Source: Bacteroidales bacterium
Lineage (GTDB): Bacteria; Bacteroidota; Bacteroidia; Bacteroidales; PUMT01
DNA length: 32,914 nt
Assembly (NCBI GenBank): GCA_007132225.1
Contig: SLPB01000134.1
Location: 1-32,914, forward strand
Reading direction: 5' to 3'
Positions 1-8,249 of the stretch are shown here, one piece after another. The notes beneath the pieces were generated by a model. The model did not search any database. It worked only from the letters and a program-made list of their open reading frames with translations, and was not told the DNA's origin. Both the position numbers and the translations under genes were made by a program. Each line of letters opens with the position of its first letter. The stretch's first letter is position 1.

Positions 1-40
1 AAAACGGGCTGGCAGTCCATCAGGGGGATTAGCATAAAAA

Positions 41-2515
41 TCAAATAAATAAATTCAGGTTGGCTTCTTCGGTGCGTTCCAGGTAAGTGGCCACGCCTCC
101 GAATTCCACCCCGTCGATAAGTTCTTCCTTTTTTACTCCCATCACATCCATAGACATGGTGCAGGCAATAAACTCAACACCGTTTTCCTGAGCCTGCGCG
201 ATGAGTGATTCCAGTGAATCGATGTTTTTATTTTTCATGATATTGCGCATCATATTGCTACCCATTCCCATCATGTTGAGTTTGGAGAGTTTCAGCCCCT
301 TGCTGTTTTTAGGCAGCATCCTGTCAAACATACTTGCCATAAAGTCCTTCTTTACTGCCGGCTTGTTTGTCTTTTTCAGGATGTTAAGGCCCCAGAACGT
401 AAAAAACAGGGAGACTTTTTTGCCGGTAGATGCGGCACCGTTGGCAATGACAAAAGAGGCCAGGGCCTTGTCAAGGTCGTCGCTGAAAACCACCATGGTT
501 TTGTTATCCGCCACTTTGCCCCCATGTACAGGTTTGTCGGAAGCTGAGCCTTTCTGCAGGCGTGCAGTGATCACCCCGCCAGACTGTGTCACTTCAAGGA
601 GCTTGTTGCCGGTCATATTGGCCCAGGATTTAATATCCGACTCAAAAGCAGGGTCGGTAGCTTTCACTTCAATTACCTGGCCGGGCTGCGCTTCTGCAAC
701 TCTGTTTTTCACCTTGAGAATGGGGCCAGGGCATTGCAGTCCGCAGGCATCAATTTGCAGGGATGCCATCTGTCCGGCAACAGGATGTTTCTCCGCGGCT
801 TTGCCCTGATAGATGTTGTCGTCCAGCCCCACATAGTCTTTCTCGTAAATATCTTCGTTGCTTTGTTTCTGGATGGCAAACTCCCAGGTTTTAATTCCGC
901 CGCTGAGGTTTTCCACCTTGCTGAATCCATGCTGGCTTAGGACGCGGCATGCTACATACCCCCTGAGACCGACACTGCAAAATACAATCACCCGTTTGTC
1001 TCGGGGTACTTCATCCATGCGTTCTCTGAGTTCATCAACGGGGATATTCACTGCACTGTGAATGGTGCCCAGGGCAAACTCGTCGGCGGTACGAACATCC
1101 AGCAACAGTGTATCCTTGTAGCTTGTTTTTTCTATTTCCCGCCAGGAGCATGATTTTACCCTGCCGGTGATTATGTTTTCTGCAGCAAAACCTGCTATGT
1201 TTACCGGGTCTTTAGCTGAAGAGTAAGGGGGAGCATAAGCGTGTTCTATCTCCGTAAGATCGTAGATAGTTCCGCTGTTTTTAATGACAGTGGCCAGCAG
1301 GTCGATACGCTTGTCCACTCCGTCGTAACCCACAATTTGAGCTCCGTAGAGTTTTCCGGTTTCGGGGTGGAATACAATTTTTATACTCATGGGTATGGAA
1401 CCCGGGTAATAACCTGCATGCGATCCGGAGTGGGTAATGGAAGAAGTATAGGGAGTATTGTTTGTGCGCAGTGTCCGGCCCGACACACCAGTGGAGGCCA
1501 CGGTGATATCAAATACTTTGGCAATGGCAGTGTTGATGGAGCCCGGGTATTTTCGCCGGTTATTACCAACGATATTGTCGGCGCAGATGCGTCCCTGTTT
1601 ATTGGCAGGTCCTGCCAGGTAGGTTATCTGGGGGATGCTGGTGACAGGGTTGGGATATTCAATGGCATCCCCTACGGCATAAATATCTGGATGAGAAGTT
1701 TGGAGGTACTCATTTACCTTCACACCACCGGTTTCTCCCAGTTGCAGTCCGCTATTTTTGGCCAGATGGCTGTCGGGACGAACACCAATAGAAAGTATTA
1801 CCAGGTCACTTTGCAATACGCGCCCGCTTTGGAGATTTACAGCGATTCCTCCATTCTCTCTGTGGAAAGAGGAGACTCCGGTTTTCAGGAAAAATTCAAC
1901 GTTTTTGGTTTTCAGGTGCTGGTGCACCAGTGAAGCCATGCTGTAATCCAGCGGGGTCATCACCTGTTCGGCCATTTCCACGATGGAAACAAATATACCC
2001 AGTTGATGAAGGTTCTCGGCCATTTCCAGACCGATAAACCCTGCACCCACCACGATAGCTCTTTTGATTTTATGCTCTTCAATATAGATTTTGATGCGGT
2101 CGGTGTCGGCCACGTTGCGAAGTGTGAAAATTCCTTCGGTGTCAATACCCGGCATATTGGGGCGCACGGGTTCTGCTCCCGGAGAAAGCACCAGCCTGTC
2201 ATAAGATTCTTCGTATTCTTCTCCGGTAGTCAACTTTCTAATGCTGACGGTTCTATGCTCAGGACTGATGGAAACCACCTCCTGAAGAACCCTTACATCG
2301 ATATTGAAGCGCCGGGAAAACGCTTTAGGGGTTTGAACAAAAAGGCTTTCGCGTTCTGCTATGGTACCGCCAATATAGTATGGCAGTCCGCAATTGGCGT
2401 AGCTGATGTGCTCACCTCTTTCCACCATGATGATATTGGCATTTTCATCGTTCCTTCTTAGTCGTGCTGCAGTAGTGGCTCCTCCTGCCACACCGCCTAT
2501 AATAAGTATCTTCAT
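41..2515 (-). CDS. Four-domain CoA-disulfide reductase / rhodanese / TusA / DsrE-like fusion
   Basis: An 824-residue sulfur-transfer flavoprotein, predicted cytosolic. Residues 1-450 are a pyridine nucleotide-disulfide oxidoreductase of the CoA-disulfide reductase type: FAD-binding GGVAGG at 7-12, the single redox cysteine Cys42 in SYANCGLPY, NAD(P)H-binding VGAGFIGLEMAE at 156-167, and YAVGDA at 279. Residues 455-550 are a rhodanese with active Cys513 in CSVGLR. Residues 585-655 are a TusA/SirA domain with Cys595 in the CPGP motif. Residues 672-824 resemble DsrE/DsrF-like proteins, with Cys785 as the probable sulfur carrier. Family knowledge says such domains reduce CoA or glutathione persulfides and relay sulfane sulfur between cysteines; having all four on one chain suggests an internal relay, which is inference. 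The gene is monocistronic as far as the window shows, and a perfect inverted repeat lies about 80 bp upstream. The ATG start gives the dinucleotide fold at residue 3. The exact substrate is not fixed by sequence. Confidence 0.93.
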   Translation of the reverse strand: MKILIIGGVAGGATTAARLRRNDENANIIMVERGEHISYANCGLPYYIGGTIAERESLFVQTPKAFSRRFNIDVRVLQEVVSISPEHRTVSIRKLTTGEEYEESYDRLVLSPGAEPVRPNMPGIDTEGIFTLRNVADTDRIKIYIEEHKIKRAIVVGAGFIGLEMAENLHQLGIFVSIVEMAEQVMTPLDYSMASLVHQHLKTKNVEFFLKTGVSSFHRENGGIAVNLQSGRVLQSDLVILSIGVRPDSHLAKNSGLQLGETGGVKVNEYLQTSHPDIYAVGDAIEYPNPVTSIPQITYLAGPANKQGRICADNIVGNNRRKYPGSINTAIAKVFDITVASTGVSGRTLRTNNTPYTSSITHSGSHAGYYPGSIPMSIKIVFHPETGKLYGAQIVGYDGVDKRIDLLATVIKNSGTIYDLTEIEHAYAPPYSSAKDPVNIAGFAAENIITGRVKSCSWREIEKTSYKDTLLLDVRTADEFALGTIHSAVNIPVDELRERMDEVPRDKRVIVFCSVGLRGYVACRVLSQHGFSKVENLSGGIKTWEFAIQKQSNEDIYEKDYVGLDDNIYQGKAAEKHPVAGQMASLQIDACGLQCPGPILKVKNRVAEAQPGQVIEVKATDPAFESDIKSWANMTGNKLLEVTQSGGVITARLQKGSASDKPVHGGKVADNKTMVVFSDDLDKALASFVIANGAASTGKKVSLFFTFWGLNILKKTNKPAVKKDFMASMFDRMLPKNSKGLKLSKLNMMGMGSNMMRNIMKNKNIDSLESLIAQAQENGVEFIACTMSMDVMGVKKEELIDGVEFGGVATYLERTEEANLNLFI

Positions 2516-2877
2516 ATGATGATAAATAATTGTTGGTTTCTTTAGTCCTCGCCGGCTTTTTTACCTTGTAGAAGGATGCCCGGGATGTTGGGTACGGATA
2601 TTATATTACTTACAAAATGTAAGTAATATAATATGTAAATATATAAATTTAAAAGAAGGTTCCCAAAAGATTGTGAATTGACTGGAATAATCTCAAACGC
2701 ATCATATACACCCAGATTCTTGCAACCATCGGACTAACCATGCAGACCAGGCGTATTGAAATTATCTTCCCCGGTGCCGGACCATTTAAACAATAAACGG
2801 TACCATTCTGTTCGCGTACTCCTGTATAACATGTGAGAGTTATCTGTTTTTTTGGAGTCGGTTATATCATGACCACT
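2516..2877. other. Intergenic region between propeller protein and sulfur-transfer gene
   Basis: This 362-bp spacer holds the perfect inverted repeat at 2598-2634. I see no convincing ORF, RNA gene or terminator in the remaining 2640-2877 part. Confidence 0.6.
2598..2634. promoter_or_regulatory. Perfect 17-bp inverted repeat, probable operator
   Basis: The arms are ATATTATATTACTTACA (2598-2614) and its exact reverse complement (2618-2634), separated by AAA. The repeat lies 83-119 bp upstream of the sulfur-transfer gene on the minus strand. The centre read on the minus strand contains TACATTTTG, one base longer than the Bacteroidota -7 box TAnnTTTG, so the palindrome may overlap the promoter. 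Size and symmetry fit a dimeric repressor or activator such as an ArsR- or Crp-type protein. That is inference, since no regulator gene is adjacent. Confidence 0.7.
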
Positions 2878-5800
2878 CTATTGTAACTCGTTCAATATGA
2901 ACTCAATACCCGATACTACCGGTGGGAGAGATCCCTCATGCCACACGAAATCAAGATCCAGATTATCAATCACCTGAACCTCTTTGACTTCAATGCTGTA
3001 AATCCGCCTTGATCCTCCGGTCAGCTCCACAATATCCAAATCATCAATAACTTGCTTTCCCTGAACCATCAGTCCAAAAACACGTTCACCGGCACCGATA
3101 TCTTCTGGCTCGGAGAAATACACCGTCACATCATAACTGTGATTTGCAGAATTTTCCGGTGAGTTGAGTTTCATACTGACATGTTCAATCCCTTTGATAC
3201 CATAGGAAGCCACCCAGGCATGTCCGTCATCGGAGTTTTCAATCCATGTTGCATGATTACGAAACAGTGTCCTCTCCCCATTGGTTTTAATTTCTACGGG
3301 TATCTCGGGCGCCGGCCCCACCAGTGCAGGATATTCGATCCAAAGCACATTTCTCTCCACGTCAAGCCGGTTGCCCGGAGCAGCAAAGTTGATCCCGACC
3401 CGCTTTATAGCACCGGGCTGCGGAGTGGAAAGACTGCTGTAGGTCCACATCTCGGACTCAGGCATATGTACCAGTCCCATAGAAGTCTGGTTTTGATAGC
3501 TGCAAGCACAGGATCGGGTATATTCCGGAGCATTGAGCATGCCATCGGCGACCACCAGGTTATTGGTGCATCCGGGCCTGAATCCGGTCAGATTACCTGT
3601 CATAGCGCCACCGGATAGATCAGTAAATCCGCCTGCTCCTGAACGAAACGTAACCAGATGTTCACTGTAATTTTGTGTGCCACAACGGAGACCACCAAGC
3701 CAGTACCATTTTTCTGATTCCCCGGTAACGGGATGTTTATGCTCGAGCGGCTGACCTGTAAACATATCCAGGGCGCCCTCACCATCACTTAGAATAATCT
3801 GCTCCAGGCTCGCATGAAGACCCAATGGAGCACGACGCTGCGGGTATGATTGTTCCCAGAGCATTTCACCTGTTCGACCCTGGAGTACAATGAGGCGATT
3901 TCTTGGTTCATCCGGGAGGGCACGGCGACGACCAAGATGCCCTGATTGCACCAGAATGTCATGAGGCCCGGAGTAAGCGAGTGCTGTGCCGAAAACCTCA
4001 TCAGTAAAGGACCAAAGAACTTTGCCGGAACGGATATCAAGAGCCCGTATCCCGGGTTCAATATCCGGTTCAATGCCGCGACGGTTCAACATCTCCTGGA
4101 TCTCCTTCGAAAGATGGTCGATGACAAAAACTTTTCCGTTTCCTGCCACAATAGCATTATGCCGAAACCCGTAGCGTGCCTGGTGAACCCATTGAACTTC
4201 GCCTGTGTACCGGTCCATTACAACGATGAACTCACTGGAAGTCGCATTCCAGTTACTTTCTCGTCCGGGCTGACGGTCATCGAACATATGGGGATAAGCG
4301 GCGGCAATCAGCAGGTCATCAACATAACGAATATGTCCCCATCTGATCTGTTCACCTTCCTGAAGTTGTGCTCCATAGGATTTGGTCATCTCCCGGGTAA
4401 AGGGATCACGACCATGCTGCTTAAGCTCCTCCCATTCGGGCATTTCGAAGCTACTTAGCTTCTCACCTGTGGCAAGGTCCAGATGAAGACATTTTTCATC
4501 ATAAATTACATAAACACCATCAGTAGCAGAAGTATAAGGGCTGCCGATAAAATTAGCCCCCGGCTGATTGGGATAGTAAGGCGTTTCTTCAAAATTGGCC
4601 TCCTCTTCACTGGTAAATCTCTCACCGACCCTGATCAGTTTTTTCGCCCACAACTCGATCCCGGTATATACACAACGAGCCGAAACATGGTGGGGACCCA
4701 AAATTATAAGGCGGCCATCCACCACCTGTGGAATCGGCCCGTTCATATGGCGTGGCAGGGCCTTGTGATTGGGTTCGCCACCGAACCAGGCAATGCCCAG
4801 CGGTGCCCTGACGCGTTTGTCGGGGGAAAAAGCCGTATTGCCGGCATCGGCATACTGATGGGTCCAGGAAGCCGAGCCGGGAAGAGCACCGGGACGCGTT
4901 AACAAGGCATAATCGGTGCCATGGGTCAGTTCGGCTTTCTCCAGGCCGGCACGGTCAACCTCTAAGGCAAAACGGTCTTGCGCATCCTTGTCAAGGGCAA
5001 GGTAAGCCTTTCCTCCATAAGGACGAAGCGGATGGAACAGCGCCTCGGCAAAGTCCGCTCCCCTGCCAATACCAGCCGCCTCCGGATCTTCCGATACAAT
5101 CAGGCTCGCTATATAGGGCGGCAGACGGTAACTGGTAACATCGCCCTGCTGCACGGCTACCCGATGGCCATAAATTCCGGCATTCTTGTAGCGATTACGA
5201 AACTCAGCGACTTTCTCCGGGTCGGGATCAAATGCCGTGATATGCAATTCCGACTGCTGCAACAACTCATCAAGTAAACGGCCCGAACCGATACCGTACA
5301 TCAAACCATAACCGCCCCTGGGATCCAGTTCTTCCAGCAATCCCCGAGCCTTGCGGGCCCAATCCCCACCTTCAGTTTCGAGCGTGCGGGGCAGATACTC
5401 ATGTACAATGGTTTCGCGCTCGCCTGAACCAAAACAGTATATACGTCCTTCTTCTGTCGTAACAAACAGGCGGCCATGAGCGGCGATCATGCTGAAAACC
5501 TCGCCGTCAACCGTTTTAGTCCATGCCAGTTCCGCCGGCCGGTCTGCTTCCGGTTCCGGTACGTTCACGGCATAAATACGGCCGTTTTCACCACTTCCAT
5601 AAAGTGTTGGCCCCGCCTTGAGATGAAGACGCTGCAGTCCTTCAATCTTACCGGATGACCAAAGTTCCCGGAGTTCATAATAGTTGCTGAGTGCCCTTCG
5701 GCTAAGCCGGTCACTGACTCCGGGAGCCCGCCCCGAGGCATCCGGCATTCCTTCAATCAATGCACGGCCGTAGCGATCAACCAGTGGTTCGGGCGGGTCT

Positions 5801-6855
5801 TCGCCTGTGAGTTCCAGTTCCGTGGCATATGCCATAATGCGTTCCCGGGCCGGATCCACTCCTATCAGGGCTTCTTCCGTGGTCAGATCAACATCGACCG
5901 TATTGAACTGGGCTCCGTCGACAGTGGTATACATATGGGTAGCCCGGTAATCCCGGACATTGAAAAACCAGTCACCACGGGAAAAGACACTATGACCACC
6001 AGCACCCTTGGTTGTGGTATGCGTGGCCACATTAAAAAACTGGAGGTCGCCTGTATGACGATTGAACACGGCTGGTGCGGTGCGCCCGCCGGGCACAATC
6101 AGCTGGTCACCCTGCACGGTAAACTGTCCCTGGGGCACAACCCCGCCAAAAGAATAATACCGCTTGGAATCAACGATCAAATCACTTTGGCTGCCGGAAT
6201 TGACCCATTGAACTTCAGCTGTCACTGCATCAATGGCATAGATGTAAATCCCTTCGTGCGGCCAAAGGCCGGCGGCAAAGTAAAGGGTGCCATCCTTGAT
6301 GACCGGTCCGCCACGTGCGGGCCACATGCTGATAATTCTTTCGTTGCCCAAAACAAGCCGGTTGTTTGGAGCGGCCTGGAATTTCCAGATTTTCTCCCCG
6401 CTTCTGCTGTCCAAGCAGTATAAGTGACCGTCATCGGAAACAAAATACAACTTCCCTTCGTGATACAGGGGAGCAAGCCTAACCGGTCCGTCTGCATGAT
6501 AGCGCCACAACTCTTCTCCTGTTTTGACTGAATAGGCGCTTACCTTGTCGGCTACCATCGACGATACGAACAACATGCCGCCGGCCGCCACCGGCGCGTA
6601 GGATTTATCGAAGGCCAGCTTTTCATAATCATCCATTTGCCATGGCCAGGCCCTTTGCGGAGCTTGCATCTCCCTTACCCAGTGAAGGTGCAGCTCACTG
6701 GAAAGGCCATAAGTCGAGGAGGCGCTCCGGTTCTGATCATAACGCCACATCGGCCAGTCTCCATCATTTGAAACCGGGGTGAAAATAATAAATAAAACCA
6801 GAGCCATCGCAGCAATGACTGCCAATAATATCAGTACAATTGAATTCTTTTTCAT
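2878..6855 (-). CDS. Membrane-anchored PQQ-type beta-propeller protein with methyltransferase-like and malectin-like domains
   Basis: A very large protein of 1325 residues from the chosen ATG; an upstream ATG at 6897 would add 14 hydrophilic residues ahead of the signal anchor, so the later start is preferred. Residues 5-26 form a hydrophobic signal anchor. Residues about 35-480 are PQQ-like propeller blades, with repeated patterns such as GEELWRYHADG and GEKIWKFQA, each followed by LYCLD- or IYAID-type strands. Residues about 496-656 look like a SAM-methyltransferase Rossmann domain: glycine loop YGIGSGRLL followed by the acidic strand end AFDPD. A second propeller covers about 665-1120. The last 160 residues resemble a malectin domain: RVGINFAAPG, then YDVTVYFSEPE, GERVFGLMVQGK and a VVSGIEFIL end. 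It presumably faces the periplasm and binds carbohydrate or a redox cofactor; no reaction can be assigned. The gene is clearly GC-richer than the housekeeping block downstream. No enzyme neighbours explain its role. Confidence 0.85.
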   Translation of the reverse strand: MKKNSIVLILLAVIAAMALVLFIIFTPVSNDGDWPMWRYDQNRSASSTYGLSSELHLHWVREMQAPQRAWPWQMDDYEKLAFDKSYAPVAAGGMLFVSSMVADKVSAYSVKTGEELWRYHADGPVRLAPLYHEGKLYFVSDDGHLYCLDSRSGEKIWKFQAAPNNRLVLGNERIISMWPARGGPVIKDGTLYFAAGLWPHEGIYIYAIDAVTAEVQWVNSGSQSDLIVDSKRYYSFGGVVPQGQFTVQGDQLIVPGGRTAPAVFNRHTGDLQFFNVATHTTTKGAGGHSVFSRGDWFFNVRDYRATHMYTTVDGAQFNTVDVDLTTEEALIGVDPARERIMAYATELELTGEDPPEPLVDRYGRALIEGMPDASGRAPGVSDRLSRRALSNYYELRELWSSGKIEGLQRLHLKAGPTLYGSGENGRIYAVNVPEPEADRPAELAWTKTVDGEVFSMIAAHGRLFVTTEEGRIYCFGSGERETIVHEYLPRTLETEGGDWARKARGLLEELDPRGGYGLMYGIGSGRLLDELLQQSELHITAFDPDPEKVAEFRNRYKNAGIYGHRVAVQQGDVTSYRLPPYIASLIVSEDPEAAGIGRGADFAEALFHPLRPYGGKAYLALDKDAQDRFALEVDRAGLEKAELTHGTDYALLTRPGALPGSASWTHQYADAGNTAFSPDKRVRAPLGIAWFGGEPNHKALPRHMNGPIPQVVDGRLIILGPHHVSARCVYTGIELWAKKLIRVGERFTSEEEANFEETPYYPNQPGANFIGSPYTSATDGVYVIYDEKCLHLDLATGEKLSSFEMPEWEELKQHGRDPFTREMTKSYGAQLQEGEQIRWGHIRYVDDLLIAAAYPHMFDDRQPGRESNWNATSSEFIVVMDRYTGEVQWVHQARYGFRHNAIVAGNGKVFVIDHLSKEIQEMLNRRGIEPDIEPGIRALDIRSGKVLWSFTDEVFGTALAYSGPHDILVQSGHLGRRRALPDEPRNRLIVLQGRTGEMLWEQSYPQRRAPLGLHASLEQIILSDGEGALDMFTGQPLEHKHPVTGESEKWYWLGGLRCGTQNYSEHLVTFRSGAGGFTDLSGGAMTGNLTGFRPGCTNNLVVADGMLNAPEYTRSCACSYQNQTSMGLVHMPESEMWTYSSLSTPQPGAIKRVGINFAAPGNRLDVERNVLWIEYPALVGPAPEIPVEIKTNGERTLFRNHATWIENSDDGHAWVASYGIKGIEHVSMKLNSPENSANHSYDVTVYFSEPEDIGAGERVFGLMVQGKQVIDDLDIVELTGGSRRIYSIEVKEVQVIDNLDLDFVWHEGSLPPVVSGIEFILNELQ

Positions 6856-7008
6856 GTGTTTTAATTTTTCTTGCAAGCGGTCATATGTTGGCCCCATGAT
6901 TTAATCAAGGACTTGTATATCTATACCTTGCCATGAATGCTTCATCTTTGATGTATACCCACATATAAAATTCATTCTCAAATTTAACTCTGCAAGTAGT
7001 TGATTTAC

Positions 7009-7084
7009 TGGTCGGGGTGAGAAGACTCGAACTTCCGACCTCGTCGTCCCGAACGACGCGCGCTGCCAACTGCGCCACACCCCG
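7009..7084 (-). tRNA. tRNA-Pro (anticodon CGG)
   Basis: A complete 76-nt cloverleaf on the minus strand. Acceptor CGGGGTG pairs with CACCCCG, the D stem is GCGC/GCGC, and anticodon stem CGTCG/CGACG encloses loop TTCGGGA, placing CGG at positions 34-36. The T arm is GGAAG/CTTCT around TTCGAGT. The 3' CCA is encoded. CGG reads CCG proline codons. Confidence 0.96.
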
Positions 7085-7156
7085 TTTTAATATCATTCAG
7101 GTGTTGTTCCCGCAAGCTGAGACTGATTTTACCAAAAAACTGCACTTCCCGGGATC

Positions 7157-7164
7157 CAAAGATA
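7157..7164 (-). promoter_or_regulatory. Candidate -7 box for tRNA-Pro
   Basis: On the minus strand this reads TATCTTTG, an exact Bacteroidota -7 element (TAnnTTTG), 73 bp upstream of the tRNA. No matching TTTG element lies 19 bp further upstream, so the call is weak. Confidence 0.35.
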
Positions 7165-7261
7165 TTTGTAAATTTAAAAAATAAAGCTCAATTACCTTCA
7201 ATTACCACGAGGGAATTTACTCAGGAATACCGGCTGAACTCAACAGGGAATGACTCCCTGG

Positions 7262-8158
7262 TTATCTGCCTGAGCTAAACCTCCGCTGTCTCAATACCTC
7301 ATACAGTACTACGGAAGTTGCCACAGAAACATTCATAGAGTCAACCTTGCCGAACATAGGGATAATTATATTGGCATCAGAGCTCTCTTCCCACAGGGAT
7401 GATACACCCGATGCTTCGGCACCGGCAACAATAGCTGAAGGACCCTGATAGTCGACCAGGTAGTATGGCCTGGAGGCAGACAGGGCGGTGGTAAAGATTT
7501 TTATTTGCATGTTTTTCATCCAGTTAACAGCCTCTTTCGAGGAACAACAAACAACCTGTGTGGTAAAAAGTGTTCCAAGGCTTGATCTGACCACATTGGG
7601 ATTGAATATATCGGTAACGCCATCGCATACAAGTACTGCGTCAACACCGGCAGCATCGGCTGTACGAAGCATTGCACCAAGATTTCCCGGTTTTTCAACA
7701 GATTCAGCAACAAGTATCAAAGGGGTGCTGCTTAACTTGATATCCGCAAGGGCAGGGTTTCTTTGGAGAGCAACAGCCAGTAGTCCGTCTGACTTTTCAC
7801 GGTATGCAAGTTTTCTGAAAACTTCCCTGCTCGTTTCAATGATTTGGGTCTGCCCGGCAAGGGTGTCAATAACTTTCCTGACAAAGGAATATTCAGCATC
7901 GACATCATTGCTTTTGGCACCCTTGTCATTCAGGGGAAGATCATCTTTTTTGTTTTTAGGGTAGGCGACATCACTCTTTTTATAAATTTGTGGACAAATA
8001 AATAGTGTTTGGAACCGGTAGCCTGCAAGCATCGCAAGATTTATCTCCCTGTATCCCTCGATCAGAAAAAGCTTTTCCTTCTTTCTCACAGAGGATTTCT
8101 GCAAAGAAACAGCAAATTTGATTTTTTGGTTTTGCAGGCTATTGATCCTGTCGCTCAT
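7262..8158 (-). CDS. TrmH/SpoU-family RNA 2'-O-methyltransferase
   Basis: A 298-residue SPOUT-class enzyme that transfers a methyl group from SAM to a ribose 2'-OH of rRNA or tRNA in the cytosol. The N-terminal third (1-120) is the substrate-binding region seen in RlmB-like proteins. The C-terminal half carries the three family motifs: VEKPGNLGAMLRTADAAG at 154-171, GAEASGVS at 246-253, and IPMFGKVDSMNVSVA at 266-280, whose residues form the trefoil knot and SAM pocket. Residues about 60-90 are a lysine- and aspartate-rich insertion that looks dispensable. Family members act on 23S rRNA or tRNA, and sequence alone does not say which, so no gene symbol is given. It lies 90 bp downstream of lepA on the same strand, with a weak hairpin in the gap. 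Confidence 0.93.
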   Translation of the reverse strand: MSDRINSLQNQKIKFAVSLQKSSVRKKEKLFLIEGYREINLAMLAGYRFQTLFICPQIYKKSDVAYPKNKKDDLPLNDKGAKSNDVDAEYSFVRKVIDTLAGQTQIIETSREVFRKLAYREKSDGLLAVALQRNPALADIKLSSTPLILVAESVEKPGNLGAMLRTADAAGVDAVLVCDGVTDIFNPNVVRSSLGTLFTTQVVCCSSKEAVNWMKNMQIKIFTTALSASRPYYLVDYQGPSAIVAGAEASGVSSLWEESSDANIIIPMFGKVDSMNVSVATSVVLYEVLRQRRFSSGR

Positions 8159-8227
8159 GTTTCACACTAAATGACAATCAAGATACCCGGGTAAGTTCCA
8201 TTCCGGATATTCGTTATTATAACAAAT

Positions 8228-8249
8228 CCTTTTTTATTTAACAAAAAGG
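8228..8249 (-). terminator. Weak hairpin directly after lepA
   Basis: Arms CCTTTTT (8228-8234) and AAAAAGG (8243-8249) form a low-GC hairpin immediately after the lepA stop codon. The stem is mostly A-T and lacks a separate U tract, so termination would be inefficient at best. Confidence 0.35.

Noticed and set aside
1-35. Possible start of a further minus-strand gene (ATG at 35) downstream of the sulfur-transfer gene
   Set aside because: Only 11 codons are inside the window, with no recognisable motif; too short to support a feature.
1241-1933. Long plus-strand ORF of 230 codons inside the CoA-disulfide reductase gene
   Set aside because: Antisense to conserved flavoprotein motifs; its translation has no domain pattern, so it is a shadow.
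6905-7096. Minus-strand ORF covering tRNA-Pro
   Set aside because: It runs through the complete tRNA gene and its peptide mirrors the tRNA stems; a typical false gene over a tRNA.
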